A stretch of 64,000 nucleotides of DNA from Hyphomicrobiales bacterium (GTDB taxonomy: Bacteria > Pseudomonadota > Alphaproteobacteria > Rhizobiales > Rhizobiaceae): the NCBI GenBank assembly GCA_900465915.1, contig UBKJ01000022.1, positions 70,570 to 134,569 on the forward strand, read 5' to 3'. A program made the translations under genes and the position numbers. Below, piece by piece: positions 26,677-34,811 of the stretch (positions are counted from its first letter, which is position 1; the number at the start of each line of letters is the position of its first letter). The notes under the pieces are model-generated. The model did not search any database, had not been told where the DNA came from, and saw only the letters and a program-made list of their open reading frames with translations.

Positions 26677-28134
26677 TCACGCGCCTTCCAGCGCGTGCAT
26701 GGCGGGGTAGAGCGCGCGATAGCGCGCATGCGCCTCGCCATAGGCGGCGACCAGCGCGCGGTTGGGCTCGACGGTGCGGGCGGCGCGCGGCGGCGCGCAG
26801 ACGGCGAAGGGATCGGCCCCGGTCGCCGCGATCAGTCCCAGCCGGGCCGCGCCGAAGGCGGCGCCGAAATCGCCTTCCTCCGGCAAGGAGACGGGCACGT
26901 CCAGCGCCGTGGCGATGGCCTCCAGCCAATAGGACGAGCGCGAGCCGCCGCCGACCGCGAACAGCGAGGCGATCTCGGTGCCCGCCGAACGCAGCGCCAT
27001 CTGGTTGTCGCGGATGGCGAAGGCCACGCCCTCCAGCACCGCCTGCGTCATGGCGCGGCGGTCGGTTTCGTGCTCCAGCCCCGTGAAGACGCCGCGGATG
27101 CGCGCGTCGTTATAGGGCGTGCGCTCGCCCGACAGATAGGGCAGGAAGGTCACGCTTCCCGGCGCCTGCAACTGCGCGCCCAGTTCCTTGTCCAGCGCCT
27201 GCGGGCTCGCGCCCGAGATGCGCGAGAACCAGTCGAGGCTGCTCGCCGCCGACAGGATCACGCCCATCTGGTGCCACGTGCCGGGCAAAGCGTGGCAGAA
27301 GGCGTGCACGGCGCTTTCGGGCTTGGGCTGATAGGCGCCGTTGGCGGCGAAGAGCACGCCCGAGGTGCCGAGCGAGACGAAGGCGTGGCCGGGATTGACC
27401 GTGCCCATGCCGCAGGCGGAGGCCGCATTGTCGCCGGCGCCGCCGGCCACCACCGAGCGCGCCGCCAGCCCCCAGCGCGCCGCCAGCTCGGCGCGCAGCC
27501 GGCCGGTCGGCTCGGTGCCTTCGGCGAGGCGCGGCATGTGGTCTTCCGTCAGCCCCGTCTTGCCGAGAAGCGCGTCGGACCAGCGCCGCGCGCCGGTGTC
27601 GAGCCAGCTCGTGCCGGCCGAATCGGACATGTCCGACACATGCTCGCCGGTCAGCCACAGGCGCAGATAATCCTTCGGCAACAGCACTTTGCGCGTGCGG
27701 GCGAAGATTTCGGGTTCGTTGCGCGCCACCCAGACCAGCTTGGGCGCGGTGAAGCCGGGAAACACGATATTGCCGGTGACGGCGCGGAAGGCCGGGTCGG
27801 CGTCCAGCTCCGCCGCCTCCTTGTGGCTGCGGGTGTCGTTCCACAGGATGCAGGGCCGCAGCACCGAATCGCTGGCGTCGAGCAGCGTCGCGCCGTGCAT
27901 CTGGCCCGACAGGCCGATGCCCGCCACGGCCGAGAACGCGGCCGGATACGCAGCGCGCAAGCCGTCGATGGCGGTCTCGCAGGCCCTGATCCATTGCGCC
28001 GGGTCCTGCTCGCTCCAGCCCGGATGGGGCCGCGACACGTCCAGCTCGCCATGCGCCGAGCCGACGACCTTCTGCTCCGCGTCGATCAGGAGCGCCTTGA
28101 CGCCCGAGGTTCCAAGATCAAGACCAAGATACAC
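26677..28134 (-). CDS. xylB: Xylulokinase
   Basis: FGGY-family D-xylulose kinase, 485 aa, the usual XylB length. The opening YLGLDLGTSGVKALLID, the substrate region GLSGQMHGATLLD, and ILWNDTRSHKEAAEL are characteristic of XylB rather than other FGGY kinases. The C-terminal part has LPYLSGERTPYND and FAVGGGSRSSYWLEAIA. The start is GTG 28134, preceded at 7 bases by GGGAGGAG; this matches the compact family N-terminus, while an upstream reading runs into the histidine kinase. No xylA or xylose transporter is adjacent, so it may serve a distant pentose or pentitol pathway. Confidence 0.92.
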   Translation of the reverse strand: MYLGLDLGTSGVKALLIDAEQKVVGSAHGELDVSRPHPGWSEQDPAQWIRACETAIDGLRAAYPAAFSAVAGIGLSGQMHGATLLDASDSVLRPCILWNDTRSHKEAAELDADPAFRAVTGNIVFPGFTAPKLVWVARNEPEIFARTRKVLLPKDYLRLWLTGEHVSDMSDSAGTSWLDTGARRWSDALLGKTGLTEDHMPRLAEGTEPTGRLRAELAARWGLAARSVVAGGAGDNAASACGMGTVNPGHAFVSLGTSGVLFAANGAYQPKPESAVHAFCHALPGTWHQMGVILSAASSLDWFSRISGASPQALDKELGAQLQAPGSVTFLPYLSGERTPYNDARIRGVFTGLEHETDRRAMTQAVLEGVAFAIRDNQMALRSAGTEIASLFAVGGGSRSSYWLEAIATALDVPVSLPEEGDFGAAFGAARLGLIAATGADPFAVCAPPRAARTVEPNRALVAAYGEAHARYRALYPAMHALEGA

Positions 28135-28196
28135 GATGAGGCTCCTCCCGCCGATGTTCGGCCTAACATTTCGGAGGCGGGGGCAAATTGCAAGCC

Positions 28197-29597
28197 TCAG
28201 CCGGCGGCGGGAAGGCGCGCCTCGGCGATCAGCCCGCCGCCGGGCGCGTTGCGCAGGCTGATGTCGCCGCCATTGCCGCGCGCGATGTTGCGGGCGATGG
28301 TGAGGCCGAGCCCGAAGCCGCCCGATTCGCGGTTGCGCGAGCCCTCGGCGCGCACGAAGGGGCTGAACATGCGCTCGATCTGCTCCTCGGGAATGCCCGG
28401 CCCCCGGTCGCGCACCGAGAAGACCAGCTCCGCCCCGTCGCGGTCGAGCGAGACGGAGGCTTCGCCGCCATAGGCCAGCGCGTTCTCGATCAGGTTGGTG
28501 AAGCAGCGGCGCATGGAGACGGGCTGGCACAGGGCCACCGCCCGCGCCTCCGAATCCGCCACCTCGACCTGCGGATAGTGATCGGTGACCGACAGCATCA
28601 GCGAGCGCAGGTCGAGCTTCTCCTTGGGCTCCGCCGCCGCCTCGAAAGTGGCGAAGTCGATGACCGAGCGGGCGATGACGTCGATATTGTCGAGGTCGCG
28701 CGCCAGCGAGCGCGCCAGCGCCTCGTCGTCCAGAAGCTCGAGCCGCAGCCGCATGCGGGTCAGCGGCGTGCGCAGGTCGTGCGCCAGCGCCGCGGCGAGC
28801 TGCTCGCGCTCGGAGACATAGTCCACCAGCCGCGCCTGCATGGCGTTGACCGCATGCGCCGCGGCCTTGTATTCGCGGATGCCGTTTTCGGGCAGAGGCG
28901 GGGCCTTGAGGTCCTCGCCGATGCGGCCGACCGCCTTTTCGAGGATGCGATAGGGCGCGGTCAGCCGCCGCGTGGCCCACACCGCCGCCAGCACGACGCT
29001 GGCCGCGACCAGCGCGAAGAGCGGCACGGTCTCGCGCGTCACGATCGGGTCGGCCGGGGTGATGCGGGTGCTGAAATTGAGCCAGCGCCCGTCGTTGAAC
29101 TGCAGCGAGGTGGTGATGCTGGCCGCCGCGCTGGCGGTGGCGGCTATGCTGTCGATCTGCTTCTCCACCGCGCCGATGTCGTCGTCGCCGGCGCCCGGCC
29201 GGTCGGAGCGCGGGCCGAAGGCCCCGATGTCGCGGCGGATGCGCGCGTCGACCACGCCGAGATGGCTGAGGCGCGCCACCAGCACGTCCTCCAGCTCGGC
29301 GAGGTCGTCCTCGGAGGCGAGCGCCGTCGCCACTTCCGGCTCGGCGCCGACGCTCATCTTCTGCTCGGGATCGGACAGGTTGCGGGCGAGGCCGTCCCAT
29401 TCGGCCGGCGGCGTGGCGGCGAGAAGCCGCGCCAGCGAGGTGGCGTGCTCGCTGACGCGGAACAGCTCCAGCGCGTTGTTGGCGTCGCGCCGGTCCTGCG
29501 AGACGATCCACAGCGTCGCCGCCTGCGTCGCCAGAAGGCCGCTGATCAAGATGGTCAGGAGCCAGCTCGGCAGCGAATGCGGGAAGGGCGGCCTCAT
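28197..29597 (-). CDS. Two-component sensor histidine kinase
   Basis: Membrane histidine kinase of the EnvZ/OmpR-partner class, 466 aa. Helix 1 spans residues 12-32, a periplasmic domain of about 160 residues follows, then helix 2 ([18 protein letters not shown]) and a HAMP linker. The H box is [20 protein letters not shown] (phospho-accepting His near residue 272), the N box [13 protein letters not shown], the G1 box VRDRGPGIP and the G2 box [12 protein letters not shown]. Its start overlaps the response-regulator stop by four bases, so the two are co-translated. The signal sensed is unknown. Confidence 0.92.
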   Translation of the reverse strand: MRPPFPHSLPSWLLTILISGLLATQAATLWIVSQDRRDANNALELFRVSEHATSLARLLAATPPAEWDGLARNLSDPEQKMSVGAEPEVATALASEDDLAELEDVLVARLSHLGVVDARIRRDIGAFGPRSDRPGAGDDDIGAVEKQIDSIAATASAAASITTSLQFNDGRWLNFSTRITPADPIVTRETVPLFALVAASVVLAAVWATRRLTAPYRILEKAVGRIGEDLKAPPLPENGIREYKAAAHAVNAMQARLVDYVSEREQLAAALAHDLRTPLTRMRLRLELLDDEALARSLARDLDNIDVIARSVIDFATFEAAAEPKEKLDLRSLMLSVTDHYPQVEVADSEARAVALCQPVSMRRCFTNLIENALAYGGEASVSLDRDGAELVFSVRDRGPGIPEEQIERMFSPFVRAEGSRNRESGGFGLGLTIARNIARGNGGDISLRNAPGGGLIAEARLPAAG

Positions 29598-30328
29598 TCG
29601 GTCTCCACTTCGCGCCCGAACTGGTAGCCGCCGCCGCGCACGGTCAAGATCAGCTCCGGCGCGCGCGGATCGTCGTCGAGCTTGCGGCGCAGGCGGCTGA
29701 TCAGGATGTCGACGCTGCGGTCGTAGCCGTAGACGGACTGGTTGCCGGCCAGCTCCATGAGCTGGTCGCGGCTGAGGATGTGCTGCGAGCTTTTGACCAG
29801 CGCCTCCAGCAGGTTGAACTCGGCGGTGGTCAGCTCCACCCGCACGTCGGCGGGCGAGGTCAGCCGGCGCCGCGCGCAGTCGAGCGTCCAGCCGGCGAAG
29901 CGATAGACCTGCGACAGCGGCCGGTTGGGCGCGCGGCCCGCCTCGGAGCGGCGCAGCACGGCGCGGATGCGCGCCAGCAATTCGCGCGGGTCGAAGGGCT
30001 TGCCGATATAGTCGTCGGCGCCGATCTCCAGCCCGAGGATGCGGTCGGCCGAATCGGCGATGGCCGTCAGCATGATGATCGGCACCTGCGAGCGCCGGCG
30101 CACCTCCTGGCAGAGCTCGACGCCGCTCTTGCCCGGCAGCATGACGTCGAGGATGATGGCGTCGACCGGCGTGCGGGCGAGGATCTCCTGCATCTCGTCG
30201 CCGTTGCGCGCCACCGAGACGCGCAAGCCCCGGCGCTTGAGGAACTCGTGCAACAGGTCGCGAATGTCCTTGTCGTCGTCGACGATCAGAATATGGGCGT
30301 CTTCCTTCACGGCAGTCTTTTCCCGCAT
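29594..30328 (-). CDS. OmpR-family response regulator
   Basis: Response regulator, 244 aa. The receiver domain (residues 10-125) has the acidic pair in [14 protein letters not shown], the phosphorylation aspartate in [14 protein letters not shown], the Thr switch in IIMLTA and the Lys in [14 protein letters not shown] winged-helix DNA-binding domain (residues 140-240) contains [13 protein letters not shown] and [16 protein letters not shown]. It precedes the cognate kinase in the same message. The 176 bases between it and the divergent secreted-protein gene must hold both promoters; no clear motif was identified there. Confidence 0.93.
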   Translation of the reverse strand: MREKTAVKEDAHILIVDDDKDIRDLLHEFLKRRGLRVSVARNGDEMQEILARTPVDAIILDVMLPGKSGVELCQEVRRRSQVPIIMLTAIADSADRILGLEIGADDYIGKPFDPRELLARIRAVLRRSEAGRAPNRPLSQVYRFAGWTLDCARRRLTSPADVRVELTTAEFNLLEALVKSSQHILSRDQLMELAGNQSVYGYDRSVDILISRLRRKLDDDPRAPELILTVRGGGYQFGREVETE

Positions 30329-30504
30329 TGAACGGCTGCGATCATAGCGATCCCATTGCGGCCGGAAAATGCCCCCAACAGCGATTTTCGCAGCCGCTAC
30401 AATTCAGAAACAAAATGCAACCGCACGGAAAAACGCCCGAAAAACAGGCAGGCGATAAAGACGACGCTGAAGCCAACCGAACCGGACGGAAAGACCTGCA
30501 ACCT

Positions 30505-30897
30505 ATGTCGCGCTCGATCGTTACATCGAAGACTGCAAAGCTGCTGGCCTTTTCCCTGCTTCTCGGCGCGGGCGTCCTGTCCTCTTCGTTCCCCCTCCAG
30601 GCGAAGACGGTGACGCTCGTCACCCGGAGCGAACGGTGCGACCGGCTGAAGCGGCAACTTCAAGCCGCGCTGGCCAATCGCCCCGAGACGAGGCGGACGG
30701 AACAGGCGGAGGCGTTGCAGAAGAAAGGGATGAAGTTTTGTGCGAGCAAGAGGCAGGCGCAGGGAATGCGCGCCTATGCGAAGGGCCTGAAACTTCTGGG
30801 GCTGAAGCCGGACATGGCCGAAGCACCGGGGCCTGCCGGCTCCATCCCTTCCGGCGGAAATCCTGAAACCGAAACCAAGCAAGGAACGTCAAAATGA
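30505..30897 (+). CDS. Small secreted basic hypothetical protein
   Basis: 130 aa, no recognised domain. Residues 1-36 form a likely Sec signal peptide (basic MSRSIVTSK, hydrophobic LLAFSLLLGAGVLSSSFPLQA). The mature part is rich in Lys, Arg and Gln with two cysteines (RSERCDRLKRQL and GMKFCASKRQA), and has a helical look followed by a disordered Pro/Gly/Ser tail. It is divergent from the two-component genes and translationally coupled (ATGA) to the polyhistidine protein gene, suggesting a shared periplasmic role, perhaps in metal handling. The start is uncertain. Confidence 0.65.
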   Translation: MSRSIVTSKTAKLLAFSLLLGAGVLSSSFPLQAKTVTLVTRSERCDRLKRQLQAALANRPETRRTEQAEALQKKGMKFCASKRQAQGMRAYAKGLKLLGLKPDMAEAPGPAGSIPSGGNPETETKQGTSK

Positions 30898-31124
30898 AAA
30901 CCTCTCTGCTCACCGCTCTCGGCCTGGCGGCCGCCCTCGGCCTCTCCGCTCCCGTCCTGACCGCGACCGCGGCCGACGCGGCGCCGGTGGTTCATCATCA
31001 CCACCACCATCACCATCATCATTACCTGCGCCATCATCGCCATCACCATCATCATCGCGTGGTGGTGCGCCATCATCACCGCCACCACCATCATCACCAT
31101 CGCCACCATCATCACGCGATGTGA
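30894..31124 (+). CDS. Secreted polyhistidine small protein
   Basis: 76 aa. A clear signal peptide (residues 1-29, ending ATAADA) precedes a mature segment made almost entirely of histidine and arginine: 30 of the 76 residues are His, including a run of ten and clusters separated by R, Y, L and V. The His codons mix CAT and CAC, so the tract is under coding selection rather than a slipped microsatellite. It resembles periplasmic His-rich proteins that buffer Ni, Co, Zn or Cu. AAGGAA lies seven bases upstream and its ATG overlaps the preceding stop. Metal binding is inferred from composition only. Confidence 0.75.
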   Translation: MKTSLLTALGLAAALGLSAPVLTATAADAAPVVHHHHHHHHHHYLRHHRHHHHHRVVVRHHHRHHHHHHRHHHHAM

Positions 31125-31143
31125 CGAGGGTTTCGGTCAAGGG

Positions 31144-31177
31144 CTTCATCCCCGCGCGGCCACGGCGCGGGATGAAG
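31144..31177 (+). terminator. Hairpin after the polyhistidine gene
   Basis: CTTCATCCCCGCGC (31144-31157) pairs with GCGCGGGATGAAG (31165-31177) with one bulged C, 19 bases after the stop. There is no T-run, so termination efficiency is uncertain. Confidence 0.5.
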
Positions 31178-31285
31178 GCCGACGCCGCCCAGGCCGTCCT
31201 TTCGCAGGCGTGAGCGCCGGCGGAATGGCGGCCTTCGCGTTTTGGGACTATGCTTCCGCATGAATTTCCGATGCGGGAGGAGCGG

Positions 31286-31645
31286 ATGACCGACATCAGG
31301 CTGAAGAGAATCTACGACGCGCCCGCCTCCGACGACGGTTTTCGCGCGCTGGTGGACCGGGTCTGGCCGCGCGGCATCAGCAAGGAGAAGGCGGCGCTCG
31401 ACCTCTGGGCCAAGGACGCGGCTCCTTCCACGGCCTTGCGGAAATGGTTCGACCACGACCCCGCCAAATGGGCCGCCTTCCAGCAGAAATACCACGCCGA
31501 ACTGCAAGCCAATCCCGACGCGCTCGCGCCGTTGCGCGATAAAGCAAAAGCCGGCCGCCTGACGCTGCTCTACGGCGCCAAGGACGAGACGCATAATCAA
31601 GCCATCGCGCTGCGGGCGTTCCTCCTGGAAAAGACGCAAGGATGA
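31286..31645 (+). CDS. DUF488 family protein (YeaO-like)
   Basis: 119 aa DUF488 protein. The family pattern is clear: IRLKRIYDAP at the start, LVDRVWPRGISKEKA in the middle, then LRKWFDHDPAKWAAFQQKY and LTLLYGAKDETHNQAIAL. ATG 31286 has GGGAGGAG immediately upstream and gives the normal family start. The function of DUF488 is unknown; members are small cytoplasmic proteins often near stress or heme genes. Its stop overlaps the next ATG. Confidence 0.85.
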   Translation: MTDIRLKRIYDAPASDDGFRALVDRVWPRGISKEKAALDLWAKDAAPSTALRKWFDHDPAKWAAFQQKYHAELQANPDALAPLRDKAKAGRLTLLYGAKDETHNQAIALRAFLLEKTQG

Positions 31646-32112
31646 AGCTTCGGCTTCTCTGCGCGGCCGTCGCCGTCTTTTATGCCTCCACGGCGCCCGG
31701 CGCGGAATGGCGGCGCTATGAAAACGGGCGCTACGGCTATTCGATCGACATGCCCGGCGATTTTTCGGCCGGCCGCGAATCGGACAATGGCGACAGCGTG
31801 ACGGCGCTGTCCGCCGACGGGCAGGCCGAATTGCGCGTGTGGAGCGGTCGGACGCTGGACGAGGGCTTTCCCGCCGAGGTGAAATGGCGCATCGGGCAGG
31901 ACCAGGCCGAGGGCTGGCGCGTCGGTTACCACAAACTGCAAACCGGATGGGCGGTCTGGTCGGGGGCGAAGGGCGGGCGCATCTTCTATGAGCGGGCGAT
32001 TTCCATCTGCGGCGGCGCGGCCGCCGCTTTCCGGCTGGAATATCCGGCCGGCCGGGCCAGGGCCTTCGACCCGGTGATAACGCATCTGGCGAAATCGCTG
32101 CGCGGCTGCTGA
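31642..32112 (+). CDS. Secreted hypothetical protein
   Basis: 156 aa with a short signal peptide (MKLRLLCAAVAVFYASTAPGA). The mature part has YENGRYGYSIDMPGDFSAGRESDNGDS, a pattern seen in small periplasmic beta-sandwich proteins of unknown role, and two cysteines (one in SICGG, one as the last residue) that could form a disulfide. It is translationally coupled to the DUF488 gene. No family can be named with confidence. Confidence 0.65.
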   Translation: MKLRLLCAAVAVFYASTAPGAEWRRYENGRYGYSIDMPGDFSAGRESDNGDSVTALSADGQAELRVWSGRTLDEGFPAEVKWRIGQDQAEGWRVGYHKLQTGWAVWSGAKGGRIFYERAISICGGAAAAFRLEYPAGRARAFDPVITHLAKSLRGC

Positions 32113-32172
32113 ATTTCTTCAATTCTTCCATGAGGTTGCGGGCGACATCTTGCCGTCGCGGCGGCTCGGCGC

Positions 32173-33654
32173 GTGGCCTATGCTCGCGGCCGATTTCAGC
32201 CCTGGACGGATTTTTTGCTTATTTCCCGCGCGACATGCCTGACCGCGATCCTGCCTGCGATGACCGCCTGCGTGGCGGTGGGGCCGGATTACCGCAAGCC
32301 CGCCATCGCCGTCCCCGCCGCCTGGAACGCTGCGGCGGACAGAAGCCCGGCGCGGCTCGGCGGCTGGTGGCGGAGCCTGCGCGATCCGCTGCTCGACCGG
32401 CTGGTGGCGGACGGCGTCTCCGGCGGCGTCGACGCGGCTGCGGCCATGGCGCGGCTGCGGCAGGCGAGGGCGGATTACGCCGCGGCCGGCGGCGCGCTGT
32501 CGCCGACGCTGGACGCGGCGGGCAAATATATGCGCATGTCCGGCCCCGACGCGGCGCAGCTCGGCCTGCGGCCCAAATGGGAGATCGACCTGTTCGGCGG
32601 CGCTCGGCGCGGCGCGGAGGCTTCCTATTACGGCCTGCAATCGGCGCGCGAGCAGCTTTGCGCCGCGCTGGTCGTGCTGGCCGCCGACATCGCCGACAAT
32701 TACGTGCGGCTGCGCGGCGCGCAGGCCCGCATCGCCATCGCCCGGCGCAACGCCGCCTCGCAGCGCCGGACGGTGGCGCTGACCGAGACGCGGCTGTCGG
32801 CCGGGGCGGCTTCGGCGCTCGACCTGATGAACGCCGAGACCCAGGCCGCCGCCACCGAGGCGCAGATTCCCGCCTTGCGCATCGACTATGCGGGTTTTCT
32901 CGACAGGCTGGCGCTGCTGACCGGCCGGCCGGCCGCCGAGCTCGCCCCGCTTCTCGACAAGCCGCGCGCCGTCCCGGCGGTTCCGCCCCGCGTCGCGGCG
33001 GGCCTGCCGGCGGCGCTGCTTCAGAACCGGCCCGACATCCGCGCCGCCGAGCGCGACTACGCCGCCGCCACCGCCCGCATCGGGCAGAAGCAGGCGGCGC
33101 TCTATCCCGCCGTCTCGCTGATCGGGACCATCGACGCCAGCGGGCAGGGCGGCCTGGCGCGGCTTTCCACCGTGGCGTGGAGCTTTGGGCCGAGCGTCGC
33201 CGTCCCGATCTTCCAGGGCGGCCGGCTCAACGCGGCGGTGGACGCGGCGAGAGCCGCCCGTGACGAGAAATTCGCCGATTACCGCAAGGCGGTGCTGACG
33301 GCGCTGAGCGAGGTGGAGAACGCCGCCGGCGCCCTGCGGCAGAACCGTCTGCGGTTTGCGCAGCTCGGCCGCATCGAAATCCGCCGCCGCGCCATCGCCG
33401 CGCTGACGCTGGAGCAATACGCCGCCGGCGCGCGCGGCTTCGCCGACGTGCTGACCGCCCAGCGCAACCTCCTCGCCGCGCAGACCGATCTCGTGCAGAC
33501 GCGCACCGACCTCGCGTCGAGCTATGTCGCGCTGCAAAAAGCGCTCGGCGGCGGCTGGGACGGGCCGCTGGACCTCCATGCGGGGCAGGTGGCGGACGGT
33601 TATGACGGACCGCGTCTCGTCCGGCCCGGCCCGCTTTCGGGAGCGCGCCCATGA
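32173..33654 (+). CDS. NodT-family outer-membrane efflux lipoprotein
   Basis: TolC-like outer-membrane factor of the NodT/OprM lipoprotein family, up to 493 aa. A lipobox-like MTAC follows a hydrophobic stretch (TCLTAILPAMTAC), then VGPDYRKPAI, the classic NodT start of the mature protein. The two OEP repeats show RPDIRAAERDYAAATARIG and LYPAVSLIG. Starts GTG 32173 and TTG 32215 are both possible and lack good ribosome-binding sites. The stop overlaps macA, so it is the channel for the MacA-MacB pump. Confidence 0.85.
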   Translation: MAYARGRFQPWTDFLLISRATCLTAILPAMTACVAVGPDYRKPAIAVPAAWNAAADRSPARLGGWWRSLRDPLLDRLVADGVSGGVDAAAAMARLRQARADYAAAGGALSPTLDAAGKYMRMSGPDAAQLGLRPKWEIDLFGGARRGAEASYYGLQSAREQLCAALVVLAADIADNYVRLRGAQARIAIARRNAASQRRTVALTETRLSAGAASALDLMNAETQAAATEAQIPALRIDYAGFLDRLALLTGRPAAELAPLLDKPRAVPAVPPRVAAGLPAALLQNRPDIRAAERDYAAATARIGQKQAALYPAVSLIGTIDASGQGGLARLSTVAWSFGPSVAVPIFQGGRLNAAVDAARAARDEKFADYRKAVLTALSEVENAAGALRQNRLRFAQLGRIEIRRRAIAALTLEQYAAGARGFADVLTAQRNLLAAQTDLVQTRTDLASSYVALQKALGGGWDGPLDLHAGQVADGYDGPRLVRPGPLSGARP

Positions 33655-34811
33655 AGACCGCGTCGAAACGCTGGAAGCCGGTTGTCGCCGCGCTCGCGCT
33701 GATCGCCGCCGCCGTCTGGGGCGTCTCGCACCGGCTTGCGGCGGAAAAGCCCTTGCCCGACCTCACCGCCGTCCGGCGCGGCGACGTGGAGCGCGCGGTG
33801 CTGGCCACGGGCCGGCTGCGGCCGGCGCGGCTGGTGGCGGTCGGCGCGCAGGTGACGGGGCGCGTGCTGTCGCTGAAGGCGCAGCCGGGGCAGGCGGTCA
33901 GGGCCGGCGACGTCATCGCGCTGATCGACGCCACCAGCCAGCGCAACCAGCTCGACAAGGCCCGCGCCGCCCTGCGCCGCGACGAGGCCCTGCGCGACCA
34001 GCGCCGCGCCGCGCTGGACCTGGCGCGACTGGAGCTTGCCCGCAACCGCGCCATGCTGGGCGGGCGGGCCGTGGCGCGGGCCGAGCTGGACAAGGCCGAA
34101 AGCGCCATGCGCGCCCGGCAGGCGGAGTTGGCCCAGAGCGAGGCCGAGATCGCCGTGTCGCAGGTGGGCGTGCGCATCGCCGAGACCGATCTCGCGCGCA
34201 CGCGCGTCACCGCGCCGGCCGACGGAACGGTGCTCGCCACCGTCGTGCAGGAGGGGCAGAACGTCAACGCCGAGCAGTCGGTGCCCACCATCGCCATTCT
34301 GGGCCAGCTGGACACGATGACGGTCGAGGCCGACATTTCCGAGGCCGACGTGACGCGGATGCGACCCGGCCTGCCGCTTTATTTCACCCTGCCGGGCCGC
34401 GCCGACGAGCGGCGCGCGGCGCGGCTGGAGACGATTGCGCCCGCGCCCGACGCCATCGCCCACGACAAGGCGCTGGCCCCCGCCGCCGCGAACGGGCCGA
34501 CGGCCTCGGCGGTCTATTACAAGGGCCTGTTCCACACGCCCAATCCCGACGGCGCGCTGAAGACCTATATGACGGCGGAGGTGCATATCGTGCTGGAGAC
34601 GGCGCGCGGCGTGCTGCTGGTCCCCGCCTCGGCGCTGAAGGAGACCGGGCGGGACAAAGCGGTGGCGCGGGTGTTTTCCGGCGGCGCGGTGCGCGAGCGG
34701 GCGGTGGAGACCGGCGTCAGCGACCGCATCGTCACCGAGATCCGCGCCGGCCTGAAGGAAGGCGACAGGGTGCTGAGCGACTACGCCGCCGCGCCGGGGA
34801 CGGCGTCGTGA
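33651..34811 (+). CDS. macA: MacA-like periplasmic adaptor of an ABC efflux pump
   Basis: Membrane-fusion protein (HlyD/RND-adaptor fold), 386 aa. One N-terminal anchor helix (VVAALALIAAAVWGV) is followed by a lipoyl half (VGAQVTGRVLSLKAQPGQAV), a long alpha-helical hairpin (residues 90-175), the second lipoyl half (TRVTAPADGTVLATVVQEGQ) and a beta-barrel. The FHTPNPDGALKTYMTAEV segment is typical of MacA. It links MacB in the inner membrane to the NodT channel. Both neighbours overlap it by four bases. Confidence 0.88.
   Translation: MKTASKRWKPVVAALALIAAAVWGVSHRLAAEKPLPDLTAVRRGDVERAVLATGRLRPARLVAVGAQVTGRVLSLKAQPGQAVRAGDVIALIDATSQRNQLDKARAALRRDEALRDQRRAALDLARLELARNRAMLGGRAVARAELDKAESAMRARQAELAQSEAEIAVSQVGVRIAETDLARTRVTAPADGTVLATVVQEGQNVNAEQSVPTIAILGQLDTMTVEADISEADVTRMRPGLPLYFTLPGRADERRAARLETIAPAPDAIAHDKALAPAAANGPTASAVYYKGLFHTPNPDGALKTYMTAEVHIVLETARGVLLVPASALKETGRDKAVARVFSGGAVRERAVETGVSDRIVTEIRAGLKEGDRVLSDYAAAPGTAS

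Noticed and set aside
26677-29511. A single 944-codon minus-strand frame joining xylB with upstream sequence
   Set aside because: The upstream half is a shadow of the histidine-kinase gene in another frame; the GTG 28134 start with GGGAGGAG gives a full-length xylulokinase.
30997-31121. CAT/CAC-rich tract as a microsatellite
   Set aside because: Codons are mixed and interrupted by Arg, Tyr, Leu and Val codons in one frame behind a signal peptide and ribosome-binding site, so a coding explanation fits better.
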